Shown here: positions 47,290 through 58,842 of the stretch, piece after piece
Position numbering within the stretch: position 1 is the stretch's first letter
Layout: each line of letters begins with the position of its first letter
Origin: Nymphaea colorata
Taxonomy: Eukaryota; Streptophyta; Magnoliopsida; Nymphaeales; Nymphaeaceae
Length of the DNA: 64,000 bases
Direction: 5' to 3'
Assembly: GCF_008831285.2 (NCBI RefSeq)
Contig: NC_045144.1
Span: 4,270,268 to 4,334,267 of the forward strand
Notes under the pieces: model-generated
Seen by the model: only the letters and a program-made list of their open reading frames with translations
The model's database searches: none
Told to the model about the DNA's origin: nothing
Position numbers and translations under genes: made by a program

Positions 47290-49178
47290 GCACAACTGAT
47301 GGCTGAAAGAGCCGCACCTCCGTTCGCTCACCAGGTCAAGTGTCGCTCCTGATTTATCACCGGTAACGACCGGCGTGGATTCGGTTGGGTCGGGAGGAAC
47401 CTGGCGGGAGGATCGCCAAAGACGATACAGTGAAAGGGCACGGCTTCGGGGCGGAGGACACAGGTAGTCTGTACCGCCTTCCCCTTTTCCTCCCTGTTGT
47501 TCTTTTGCTCGCAGTGAGTTTCGGTTTCCTATGTAAATTGCCCTTGATCTATCTTCATTTCTTTTATATTCTTTCTCCCGGGCAATCGTCCTATCAGATT
47601 TCACGGGGTTTTTTTTTTTTTTTCTGATACTGGAAATCGATTTGCTCTCCCTTTCGCTGCCTTGGTACAGGCGAGACGGTTGTTGGATTAATCCAAATGC
47701 AGGAGTAACGTTTAGGGGTTTCGGTGCGATCAGTTCGATACTCCAATTTTCTGAAAGCCGCGACAAATGCGTAATGCGTTTCTTGGTGATGGTTTGGGAA
47801 GCGTGAAGGCTCTGTAGCTTCGCGTCTCCTCGCGCGGCTGGCGGTAAGCTCCTCCTTTTGCAGCTACGGTGGCCGGATCGTCCCTCGCCCCCTTCGCTAG
47901 GTTCGGCATTTATCCGCGCATTGTCCTCGTCGACCGCCATTCTTCCCATCTCAGGTACGTTTCAAACATCGTCGGGCTGGGTCGTGTCTCTTTCTGTCGC
48001 TGTTCCGACCTTGATGTCGTCGGATAGGGGGGTTTCTTCCACCCGTTTATGTCCTCAGAAACGGGGTTCTTTTCCTCTCAACGCCAAATAGCTGTTGATG
48101 TAAGCCGCAAAGGGGTTCTCTTGATGTCACTCGGAAGGGGGTTTTCTTCCGGCCAACGGCGAGCAGCGGTCGATGTCGCCAGGAAGGGGGTTTGTAAACC
48201 TCCATGAACGGACGGCGGGAATCAGGAATCTCTCTCTCTCTCTCGGTTTGGTCTTCGCGGCCCTCTCTATGTGTCTCTCTTCCGCCTAGACCTCTCTCTG
48301 TGTCTCTCTTACTCCTAGCAACAGCGACGCCGGAGAAACCCCTTCCCGTTATGGTGGCAAAGTGTACGATGATCTTATGACTTGAAATGGTTCGAAATGT
48401 CAATCTTTTCCTCTAAGAGAACACCATCGCTGTGCTCGGTGTCTTGGCAAACGGCGTTTCCCTTATGTTTGTTCTGTTCTATTTGATGATTGAAGTTTTG
48501 TTTTTTGGGTGGTTAAGTTCATAATTCACCTATTTGAAATTTACATTTGTTTTGGTTGTTTATTATGATACATGATTAGTCCTATCTTCTTGTCACCTGG
48601 ACCCTTGAATTGGATCAAATGAAACAATCTACTGAAAAGCCAGTTTAGCTCAGTTCGTTTTAATTGCTTTATGAATTTCTACTGCTCAAACTATTGATTG
48701 TGCACTTTCCCTTGTCGAATTCTACTTGCTATTTTACTGCCAAAACAACCCTTTTTATTGGAGCAAAAGTATCCTAAATTTCTATTCCTACTACCACAGA
48801 AATCCCATTGCAGATTGTCCATCTAATTGTTGGAACAGATAATTTCATTCATAAATCATTCGATAAGAAAGATTAAGTTAAGTGAAAAAAAAAATCCATG
48901 AAGCCACCTGTACCCAAATCTTCAGCCTATTTATGAGGACAGTAAAACTAAAAGACTAGCAAGAAATTTTCTATTGTAGGTATGTTCAAGAAGTCCCTCT
49001 AAAGAAAGTAGTTCTTGATGGATGACTGTTAATCATTTTAGCAGAGATGACGCATCGTGTTTTAATCAGCAAAGGCTTCGTTTGTTTGTTTGTTTCTGCA
49101 GCTTGTTGTTAAATCCGTCTCTGCAATTTTTTGTGCACGTGCAACCTCTGAGACATAGGATTGCAGGAGAGAGTTTAA
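47290..49178 (+). other. 5' leader region of the MOM1-like gene (inferred)
   Basis: GC-richer DNA at 47290-48350 looks like a first exon and early intron. The acceptor ATTGCAG at 49160-49166 leaves 12 nt of leader before the ATG at 49179, so at least one leader intron exists; a donor candidate is TCTCAG|GTACG near 47955. Imperfect repeats (gatgtc..cggaaggggg-type words) occupy about 48012-48195. Exact first exon not determined. Confidence 0.4.
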
Positions 49179-50498
49179 ATGTCAAGGGTGACAAGATCAA
49201 GTCGAAGATTAAATGAACAGGAGGCAAGTTCTAGGAGGAGCAGTGGCGGCTGGAAGGAAACACAAACTACTATGAAGAGATTGAAGGCATCTTTGTTGGC
49301 GTCTAATTCTTCTAGTTTGAGGCGGTCTACAAGGGTGACCTCAAACAAGAATTCAAGTGTGTCTAGCCCTTCTAGCTCAAGAAAGATTACAAAGGCTGAT
49401 ATTGCAAAGCCACCTGTAACTTCAACTGTTGGAACAAAGAGGAAGTCAAGAGCGGAAAATCAAGACTCCCTGCTGCCTCCCAGCAAGCGCGCATTTAGGC
49501 CAAGTGAAAAGCAAACATCACAAAAATCCCCAGAATCAAAAACTGGTGACAGGCAAGACAAAAATGCCAAGAAACCAAATAGCAACAGTCATCCTGATAC
49601 CAAAAACTTAGAAAAGAAAAAGGCAGTCGAGAAGCCTGAAAAGAAACAGCAGTCTAAATCACCTAGTTCTTTGGATAAGAAAAAATTAGAGGGAAAGAAG
49701 ACAAGTAAATTGGCTGCTTCATTGAATATGAAAAAATCTGATGAATGCAAGGCAAGTAAATCACCTGGTTCTTTGAGTAAGAAAAAACCTGAGGAAGACA
49801 AGACAAGTAAACTGCCTAGCTCATTGGAAGTCAAAACATCTAAGGAAGGCAAGACAAGTAAATCATCTGGTAAGTCTGAAGAAAGTAACACAAGCAGAGG
49901 GTCCAGTAGCCGGGATTCCAGTGAAGATGAGAAACAAGAAAGCAAGGTTCATGAAACTTCAAGGTCATCTAAGAAAAGGGATGACAAAGCTGGTGGTGAA
50001 ACTGCAAAAGCAACTTCAGGCTGCAAGCTAGGAACCACATCAAAGAGATTGGATGCACGGCGTTACAGGCAATTTTTTAGCTCAAAACCAAAGGAACATA
50101 AGAAAGAAGGAGATCCAGGTTCTTTATTCCTTCTCTTCTTGGTGCTTTCTTATCCCATGGAAATAGGTGATGCTTATGTGGTTGTTATCTTATGATTGAT
50201 TTAGTATGAGAAACATACTAGGTCACCCAATTTTCATCTTTAGAATTATCTTTTTTCAAGCCATAAAAAATTCAACAGCTCTTATATCACAAAAAATTTA
50301 ATGGTAAAAAATCAAGATTTTTTTTTTATGAAATCATCTTTAACGAAGACATGTTTTCTAATAAATAAATAGCGACAAACATGAGAGCATGTTAAAAACA
50401 TCTTTGATTGTAATTTTGGCCTGTCTGGTGCTGTCCCTGGCCTAACTTGTCTAGGTTATACCAATTCCTCCCTCCTTCCCTCTCTGTGGCTGTGTGTA

Positions 50499-50559
<61 letters not shown>

Positions 50560-53500
50560 TCAGGCAGCTAAAATGCATAAGCTGAATATTTTTTGTGTAA
50601 ACTGCGCTTGTAAATTGATCTTAAGATTAATTTAGTGCGAGAACATTTTAAGTTGGTCATTGTCAACTTTAAATGTGTTTTCTGAGCTATAAAAAACCAA
50701 TGGCTCTTATAATACCAATAATTGATGGTAAAAGTTTTTCAATAAAATCAATTTTTAACTAAAATATGTTTTCTAATAGATAAGCAATGATAAACACATT
50801 CACATATCCAGATTGAGTTAAAGATAACTTTAAGTATATAACTTGGCTGCCTGTTTTTTGTCGCTGATCTAATTTGTTTCAGACGTACCAGTTATATATG
50901 TATGTGTGTGTGTGTGTGTTCTAGAATATGATTACACCACACATTAGCGCTAGTTATGCACTAATTTCAATACAGTTAGAAGGAAATGTCAACTCAAATG
51001 GAAATTGCAAACCCATAAAAATGAATTACTAGTCGATTTTTTGCAAAGCTAGTTTAGGCCTGCCTGTGTGCCTCCTATGATATCAATCAGAAGGAAATGC
51101 CAACTCAAATGGAAATTGCAAACCCATAAAAGTGAATAACTAGTCGATTTTTTGCAAAACTAGTTTAGGCCTGCCTGTTTGTATGCCTCCCTATGATGTC
51201 AATCAGATGTTGCTTCATAGTCCAAAGTGCTAGAGGCAGCATCTAGGTATGTGCAAAACAGTAAATGACAGGGGAAAAGGAGAGGAGGACTAAGAATAAG
51301 AAGAAAAACATAATAAAATTTTAAAATAGAAGTAGAAAAAGAGGAAAAAGAACAAAATTTACGGCATTGCCTAGGTGGCTACCTGGTGCCCAAGCAGGTG
51401 GCACAGCACACTTTTGACTGTTGTGCATGTGTGTGCATGAAAGAGAGAGAGAGAGAGAGAGAGAGAGTGCCACCCACCATGCATCCCTTCTTGAATCTGG
51501 AGCAAAGGGAACAGACACAGCTCTCTCACTCCCTCTCTCATGCACACACACACACACACACATGTGTTTGTGTATGTTATCCGTTTTCCATTGCTATGAG
51601 CTGTTAATCACATTTAATTAGAAGATGGGATGTTAGCTTGTCTCCAATTGCTGGTATAGGTCAATCTTCTCACATGATCAGAGATGGGTGTAATGAAACT
51701 GTTGCTTGTGATGAAGTGAAGAGTGCAAATGTTGGTGATGGGAGCATGGACCATGGAGACAGTTATGTTAAGGGAGATGAGGAAAATGGAAATTTTTGCA
51801 GATTACGCAGTGGTAAAAGTATAGTGAAGTCCATCCCAGTGGCAGAAAATAGTCTTCAGAATGACAGTGAAAGTGCAGAACTGGAAGCTGGTATTGATAA
51901 TGCTGAAGGTGACCCACATCCATCAGTAAGTGAAGAGAGCTATGTGTTGTCAAAGCATTGCAAAGGTTGGGTGGCTAATTCTCAGGAAGTTAGTGATTTC
52001 TCCCAGACTCCGTTTGCTTGTAGAGAGCAAGACTCTCATACGGATAACATATTTTCTGGTAACTCGTTGTGTCCAGTATCTGTTTGTATGTTCCACTATT
52101 TGTTTCAAGAATGAACATTGATCTTTTTGATGTTGTTCAGATCATGAGCTTCCACGAACCGATCATCAAATGGCTCTCCCTTGTGAGAATGGCAAAATAC
52201 CAAGCATAGGCATCATGGGAAGTCCTGAGGGAAATTCACTTGTTGATGAGGCACAATATGATGGTAAATATCTTACTACTCGCACGGTTTAGCTTTTTTA
52301 GTCATGATTCAGAGTCCCTCTGATGTCTTTACAGATGCAGTCCTTTCAAATTCTACTGGTGTGGAAGCTAAAAATTCTGGTGAGAGGTCCCAAATTGTTG
52401 CTGCTGATTCACATAGTTCCCAGACAAATAAGAACTTATCAGATTCTCATACTTCAAAGGGAGGCTTAGATGCCGTGCTGAGTCCTCAGAGGGATTCAAC
52501 TCAGGCAGATTTGCAGTTATATGATGGTAATAACTTGCAAGAATCTACTCTAAGACATAGTTGCAAAAATTGTGATGTCCTTACTGTTAGAGTATTCTCA
52601 GATACTATAAGCCTGAAGAAAGACTTTCCAGAAACTGGGCATTCTGGCGAGAAATCCCACATTGCGGCTGCTGGTCTTGGTACATCTCAAGTAAATGAGA
52701 AATCAGCTGATTCTTGCACATCAAAAGAAGGCCAAGTAGTTGTAGATTGTGACCATGATACTTCTGTTGACACAAAGAAAGAGCTTTGCACCTTAGATGC
52801 CTCTAAAGATGGCAAGACGCCTGTTTTCCTATCTGGGAACAAGAGAGATAGATGTGAAGAGACATTGGAGAGCTGTGGCAATGGTAACGGTATTTGTGGA
52901 ATTGAGAGCTCGAAGAAGTCCAGGTATTGGCAGTAGCAATTGCTCATCAGTTTTTCTTTTTTGAGTTTTGTCCTTATCCGTTCAATGGTTGTTAAAATCT
53001 GCACTTTTAATTCTGAAAATAGAAACCTTGCCGGGAGAAGCTGGAGTCTGGTCCTCCATGTTGGACTATGATAAATGACATATTTATGCATGCTTCTGCC
53101 ATTAAAATTGTTGGATGAGTTGTCAGTTTCAAATATAAAGTGGAACTTGGATTTTTTATGCTTTTATAAATGCATGCTTTATGAAACTGGTTTTTTGGGG
53201 TTAGAGTTGTTTAACGTAATAACTATGATCGTCGGCCCATGCTTGATACCTTACTGGCATGCTTGAAAAGGGGGAATGGTTTTCTATGACCATATGAAAT
53301 GATGAGTCCTTCATGGATAAGGTTATGTTTGTTGGGCTTGTCTGCCAAAAATGTGGATATTTGTTTCGTATAGGCATAGTTCTTGTTTAGTGAAAGCAAT
53401 CATCAACACCCTCCCCTTATAAAGGAATGTTCTCCATGACATTTTCCTGCACAAGTGAACATGATCCCAATGACTTCAAAATGCAAACCTTTTTGATATT

Positions 53501-56500
53501 TTACCCTAGGGATCTCATACTAGGTCCATCTGTTGCGTTTCTGTATAGTGTCACTTGTTTCAATTTTTGTTCTTTATTTTCGCTTTTGTATTTGCTGAAA
53601 CCCTGATTCATCAATATTGTAAGGTTGAGTAGGGTGTCATAGGGATCAAGAGGTACTGGTTCCAAATTAATGAGTGTGGAATGTGAATCCATTTCTAGAT
53701 TTGGGCTTGACTTTATCTTGTACTAGTATTTGGTATGAATCTGGAAATATAGGTTATCCCCTGCTCTGGCAGACGAGGGTCCAAGCTCTATCGATTCCAG
53801 GTGAAAAATATTATGGGGGGTGAGCTTACCCTTTTTTGGCCCACCATTATTGATTGGAACCTCTTTATACCCCCTTTTATACCTGATTCACACGTTGAAT
53901 TGTTTCCAACTCTTTTTACAGCATCAATTATTCATATATTTCATGTGAGCATGCTTCCAGCGGTTGTACTTTTCTTCTAAAGACAACAGTTTGTAACCTT
54001 TATAGGCACTGTTTGCAACTGTACATTACTAGGTCATATGCACACTATATTCACAAGAAACCAGCTGAAAGGTCTGCCTTCCTTTTTGGTAAAACAACTG
54101 TTTGATGATAATCAGACCTTTGTGAAGCTTGTGGTTGGCATGGACATCCATTAAGGTTCACATTTGTTGGTTCCATACCTCTAACTAGGCAGGTGGGTCT
54201 AAAAGGAAAAATATAGTGCCCCGATTTTTTTTTATGATCATCTATGTATTTTATGTCTTTAACGTAGTTATTTTATGTTTCCCAAAAACCTAGTCACTCT
54301 TGTCATCAAATTCAACTTATGTGTAACATGGTCAGTCTATCTGGGAAATATTTTGAATGCCTCTTCAATGTAATTGTAAGGTTAATATCATTCATCATGA
54401 GAAGAGAAGGGACCTAACCTAAGTCACATGGATGCTTCATTTTTGTTAACACACCAGCATTGACGCGACGCGGGTGCAGGTGCAACCTAGATTCGCACCC
54501 AACCGCAGTCAAGGAGAGTCGGGTGCGGTCAGCCGCACCCGATCTTTTTTGTGACGGCATCGATTGTTGCTCAGCCTCACAAATTACAGATTACAGTGTT
54601 ACTTGTTTAGTATTTTGATAATTTTGTGGTTTATAGACACTTTTTGTCATATATATTATTATAAATTAATAATAATAAAAAATACCCTCGTCGCACTGCC
54701 GCACCTAAATTTTTTGAGACGTGCCGCTCCGGCACTAGCACCCGCACCCCGCACATATGTGACGTAGGACCTAACATAAGGGCTTATATAATTACCTTTT
54801 TTAACAAATTTTTTTTAGACACCATAGGAAAACTAGCTTTTAACCATTAACATTTGGAAAATGAGGAGTTTCACTTTTTTTTTTTTTTTGCTTCCTGGTC
54901 ATGGCTTGTTTTACCTTCTACCATGGGTTGGAATGTTTTCCCCCATAGCAGCAAAGAATAATGCCTGTTATAGTCTTTCTGAAATTGGTCCCTCTGGGAC
55001 TTCTTTGTGTATATGTTAGATACTGGATATAGGATCACGGGTCAGGTCCATTGGACTGACCTTATAACCTCCATAAATACGGTCGGTAGGCCAGATCAGT
55101 GAGGATCACAGTTGTGGGAGAGTCTTACCTCTGGGAGGAAGAAGCCCTAATCTGGGATTAGGGCGTGGGTGTGCGTGTGTCATCGTGGGTTTTTCTGTAA
55201 AAGGGGGTTGGTGAGTTAGCAGGAGCTAACAGTATAACTGCTTCAGTCTTTCAGATGCATCCTTGCTCCCATAGTACTAAATAAAAATTCCCATTCAATC
55301 TTTCTAGAACAGTTTAACATAACCTATTTTGATAAGGCATGCTGTATTGCTTAGTATAAGGCCTTGCTGTAGTTCACCAGTGTGATGAATTCTAAGCCAC
55401 TTAAATATGTTTTTGGAATGGGACTCTTGAATGGATTTCCTGGGTTTCCAGTTCCTGTCAATGATGGAAACATCTCGTTCTTAAGTGATTGCAGTAGTGA
55501 AATAGGATAGTAGTGCTCTGTCTTTCTGTCTCTCTGTGTCTCTGCTCTCTACAAGCATGCACACAGACGCTAGATTAATCTTAGAACATGTATATTGTGT
55601 TGCTTAGTGATGTAGTTGTTAAATTGCCTGGTATATTAGTATTTTTTTCTTCTTTGCTAGGACATGTTACACACACACACAGCAGATTAATTTTAAAACT
55701 TGTGTTGCTTAGTGATGTAGTTGTTTAATTGCCTGGTATATTAGTACTTTATTCTTCTTTGCCAGGGTAGCTTACACTAAGCTTTGCTCCCTGGGATTTT
55801 GTTGGCAGGTTGGATGACACTCCAGTAGCCCCTGAGGTACTTTCTTTTCAATGTTAAGAGTGAGTTGATGGTTTCGAAATTGCCACTTCTTTCCTCCCGT
55901 TATTAGTTTCTATTTGGTCTTAGTGACCTCAATCTATCCAATTTGTAAACTTTATCTGGTGGGCTTTTGATGAAAATTTTTCCATAACACAGTTCAAAGT
56001 CCATTTCTTGTTATATTTAGAGAAGTTTAACGTGGCAAGGCTGATGCATGTACCACTCATTAGTATCTGAATTTATCTGTCAGCAGTTAATGAGATTTCT
56101 TTTTGGACTACTATGGCCTTACGAAGTTTGGTTGTGGAAAAATGAATTTATAGCATTATTGCCCCTAATCAAGGGGAACTAATCTTGTTATTTTGGAGTA
56201 AGACATGAAGCGACAAATGTTTTCATATGAAAGAATCATCTTCATCTAGTTAAGGAACATCTTTGTCTCTTTGTTGAACACTGAAAGGGCAAGAAACAGC
56301 ACTCTCGGCCAGCTAAGATGGAGAAGAGTTTGTTAATTCCCTGTTGATTTGTTTAACTTGAAATGATACCGTTCAATTCCATATCAAAATGATCACAGTC
56401 TACTTTACTAGTATTGCTGATGTGTGAGCAACCAACTACAGGTTGCTCTGCCTATACTTGCTGGTGAAGTGAAAAACTCATTTCTGCCAACATAGCGCAT

Positions 56501-57344
56501 TGCAATTGGCACACACATGTAGATTCTTGGTCACATTAGGGCAGTACCTGGGAGCAGCTGAGCCTGTGTTGGACACACTGAAGATTTTGCTGTGAATATC
56601 TATTTCCATTTGGGATTTTGATTGCTTATTAATGATCACTTGTTTTCTGATCTATATGCATGTGTAGGCTTGTCTCTCTCTCTCTATATATATGTGTGTG
56701 TGTGTGTCTTGCTACGGTCTTGATTTCCCTGTTCGTGCACTCTAATCTTTTGAAAAGCACTGTCCATGCTTTACCTTGTTCCTGCAGTTGCAGGAGTATG
56801 TTGCAGCTACTGTCCATGGAAAACATTGAATTGCCATGTAAACTATGATGTGGATATGGAACAAGTCAATGACTGCCATGGTCTTCCTATAGTTCTCAAT
56901 TGAAAATTATCATTGGCTCAATTGAGATTAATATTTCTCCTAGTTCATCTGTGGTTGCTGGAGATTATTCTTTCTGATGTTCATTGCCTAGAATATTATG
57001 AAATCACTGAATTTTTGTCTATCTTGAAATACATTTAAATCGGTGTCTTTGTTTTCTTGTGGTCTGGACTAAGTCACACGAGTGTGCCAAATATGGTGGT
57101 GCACCCGCACCCGCACCTGCATTGGTGCAGTTGCTGGTGCTGCCCGACACAGCAGAAATGAGTTTTGGCCGTTTTGATAATGTTTTGGCTGAGTTTTCAT
57201 TGATATATCGATTCAAGGTAACCTTGATAAAAAAAGTTTAAAAATATTGACAAATAAAATTACTTGTATAACAAATAACATATATATGTAATATATATAT
57301 AAAGTTTAAAAATATTGACAAATAAAATTACTTATATAACAAAT

Positions 57345-57391
<47 letters not shown>

Positions 57392-57664
57392 TCTCACTGC
57401 ACCCGTACCCAATTTTTTTTGGAACTTGTCACATCCCGCACCGGCACTAGCACCCGCACCACGCACCCATGTGACATAGGGTCTAGAATTAGTAACTTAT
57501 TTGTCTTTGTACTCGGACTAGGATACAGAGTGGATTCAGATGAATCGAGGAGGTGATAGTGAGGCGTCCACCAATTACTTACTGTTTGAAAGCTCAAAAT
57601 TGGAGCACCCAAAGGATACTGAATGCAGTACGTGTGGTGTTTGTAAACTTGGAGGGAAGCTTTT
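49179..57664 (+). CDS. MOM1: MOM1-like gene-silencing protein, 5' part (six coding exons; continues past window)
   Basis: Coding exons 49179-50118, 51660-52058, 52141-52263, 52335-52923, 55809-55836 and 57522-57664; phases join cleanly (1,1,1,2,0, then 2 onward), giving about 740 residues before the window ends. An in-frame TAA directly precedes the ATG, fixing the start. MOM1 relatives are nuclear helicase-like proteins that keep transposons silent without major loss of DNA methylation. Recognition rests on the basic Ser/Arg/Lys-rich N-terminus (MSRVTRSSRRLN, LRRSTR, TKRKSR), the SKRLDARRYRQFF motif at about 300 (KRxDARxYRxxF in relatives), and CSTCGVCKLGGKLL at the end of exon 6, which opens a PHD finger. 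A 17-residue coding repeat lies at about 155-230. The helicase-like part must lie beyond 64000, or be lost. Alternative: another PHD/chromodomain remodeller. Confidence 0.78.
49640..49880 (+). repeat. Coding minisatellite, 51-bp (17-residue) unit
   Basis: Within the first coding exon the units DKKKLEGKKTSKLAASL, NMKKSDECKASKSPGSL and SKKKPEEDKTSKLPSSL are each 17 residues, with diverged units before and after. Each is a lysine-rich block with TSK and a closing SL. DNA period is 51 bp, so copy number can change without frameshift. Confidence 0.85.
50190..50890 (+). repeat. Diverged duplication and microsatellites in MOM1-like intron 1
   Basis: The block about 50192-50450 (tagtatgagaaacat, gctcttatatcac, atgttttctaataaata, ggcctgtctg) recurs at about 50630-50880 (tagtgcgagaacat, ggctcttataatacc, atgttttctaatagata, ggctgcctg). 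Each copy is followed by a TG/TA microsatellite: a TA run at 50512-50556 after the first, and a short TG run near 50905 after the second. Confidence 0.6.
50976..51206 (+). repeat. 111-bp tandem duplication in MOM1-like intron 1
   Basis: Two adjacent copies, about 95% identical, including aactcaaatggaaattgcaa and agctagtttaggcctgcctg-type words. Copy one runs from about 50976 to 51086, copy two from 51087 to 51206. High identity implies a recent duplication. Confidence 0.9.
54419..54767. mobile_element. hAT-like MITE in MOM1-like intron 4, perfect 8-bp duplication
   Basis: 349 bp flanked by identical GACCTAAC at 54411-54418 and 54768-54775. Terminal inverted repeats CTAAGTCACATGGATGC and, in reverse, CTACGTCACATATGTGC. 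Subterminal GC-rich words (gcgggtgcaggtgc, cacccgcaccccgcac) contrast with the AT-rich centre. No coding capacity. Confidence 0.9.
55572..55777 (+). repeat. Tandem duplication in MOM1-like intron 4
   Basis: Copies of about 100 bp at 55572-55671 and 55684-55777 share ttgcttagtgatgtagttgt and tgcctggtatattagta and both end in a pyrimidine tract plus AG (tctttgctag, tctttgccag). The used acceptor is a third AG at 55808, 31 nt beyond the array. Confidence 0.85.
57069..57479. mobile_element. hAT-like MITE in MOM1-like intron 5, same family as 54.4-kb copy
   Basis: 411 bp flanked by GGTCTGGA (57061-57068) and GGTCTAGA (57480-57487), 7/8 match. Ends CTAAGTCACACGAGTG and, in reverse, CTATGTCACATGGGTG. 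Contains GC-rich subterminal words (cacccgcacccgcacc), an internal 68-bp tandem duplication (about 57231-57356) and a TA tract at 57350-57388. Confidence 0.88.
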
Positions 57665-58095
57665 GTAAGTATTATTTGACAACCTTGGACATATGACCTG
57701 GTTAAAATGTATTGCTTTTAACTTGGAGGTGCTTGCATCTTTCTCTTTGATGGTAGCAATTTGTCATATCTTCTTCAAATTTTGGAGGAATTTGCAGCTT
57801 GATTTTTTGCTTGGTGTCCTGTTTTTCTGCTTATGGATGTGTTCAATGGTAGCCACCCATTGATACATCTGATCCTCAAGTTTGAAATATATTGAAAACT
57901 TGCTGCTATTTCATACATGTGACATAATGTACATACTACATATATATGTTGTTACCTTTTTGTGTTTTACATGTTCGACATCTTATGGCATAATTTTAAA
58001 TCCAGTGACTTGTAACTTAAAATTTACAAGGATCGTCTCAGGCTCTCAGCTGCTTAATTTTGTTCTGATAACTTTACATCATAAAATATGTAGAC

Positions 58096-58130
<35 letters not shown>

Positions 58131-58430
58131 CCTGTGTGTGTGTGTGTGTGTTGTGTTCAAATATTATAACAAGAGATTAAATTCAAACTATTAAACAGAC
58201 ATATCTACTTAAATATGCCAAGCGGCACTTGAATTACGCCGAGCAACTCCTTTGACATAGACCTCTTTTGGTGTTGCTGAACCTGATTGTTTGAAGGTAT
58301 GTAACACAAACTCAGCTTGGGTCAGTCGATTGAATCCAGATTCTAGCCAAATCTGTCATTGGACATGGCATGGAGGATATGATCTATATCTGTTTATAAA
58401 TGTGACTATAATAGTCACTAAAGAAGAATA

Positions 58431-58830
58431 TGATAGAAAAAGGCACTAAGGCCACTTGGAAATATATCAATCTTATTGAATGAATGTCAAATGGCTGTGT
58501 AAAACAGCATACATTGTACAAGAGGCAGCCCAAGAATATATACAAGTAATGAGAGTGAAGGAGAGAAGGAAGAGAGGGCTGTTCTAGCCGTTGGAGGTTC
58601 CAACGGCTCATAAAGGAGCCGTTGGAACTCCCAACGGCTAGAACAAAGGGGAAACAAATAGAAAAAGAAAATGAAAAGGAAAAAGAAAAGAAAAGAAAAA
58701 GAAAAGAAAAGGAAAATAAAAGAAAAAGAAAAATAAAAAAATAATAAAATACATAAAAATAAAAATAAAATATAAAAAATGTAAAACCTAACCTAGCTAT
58801 GATATCAACAAGATATCTTATTTCCTAACA
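58431..58830 (-). repeat. 3' LTR of the copia element
   Basis: 400 bp, starting TG and ending CA on the minus strand. Contains a 30-bp-arm hairpin at 58580-58645 and a long GAAAA-rich stretch (plus strand) at about 58660-58760. CATTCAATAAG near 58480 may be a polyadenylation-region motif. The partner LTR is not in the window, so age cannot be estimated here. Confidence 0.85.
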
Positions 58831-58842
58831 CCCCCCTTAAAC

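Noticed and set aside
47248-47949. 233-codon minus frame opposite the MOM1-like leader
   Set aside because: Arg/Ser/Glu-rich low-complexity translation of GC-rich leader DNA; antisense to a better-supported transcript.
49589-49945. 118-codon minus frame rich in Leu/Ser
   Set aside because: Exact antisense shadow of the lysine/serine coding repeat.
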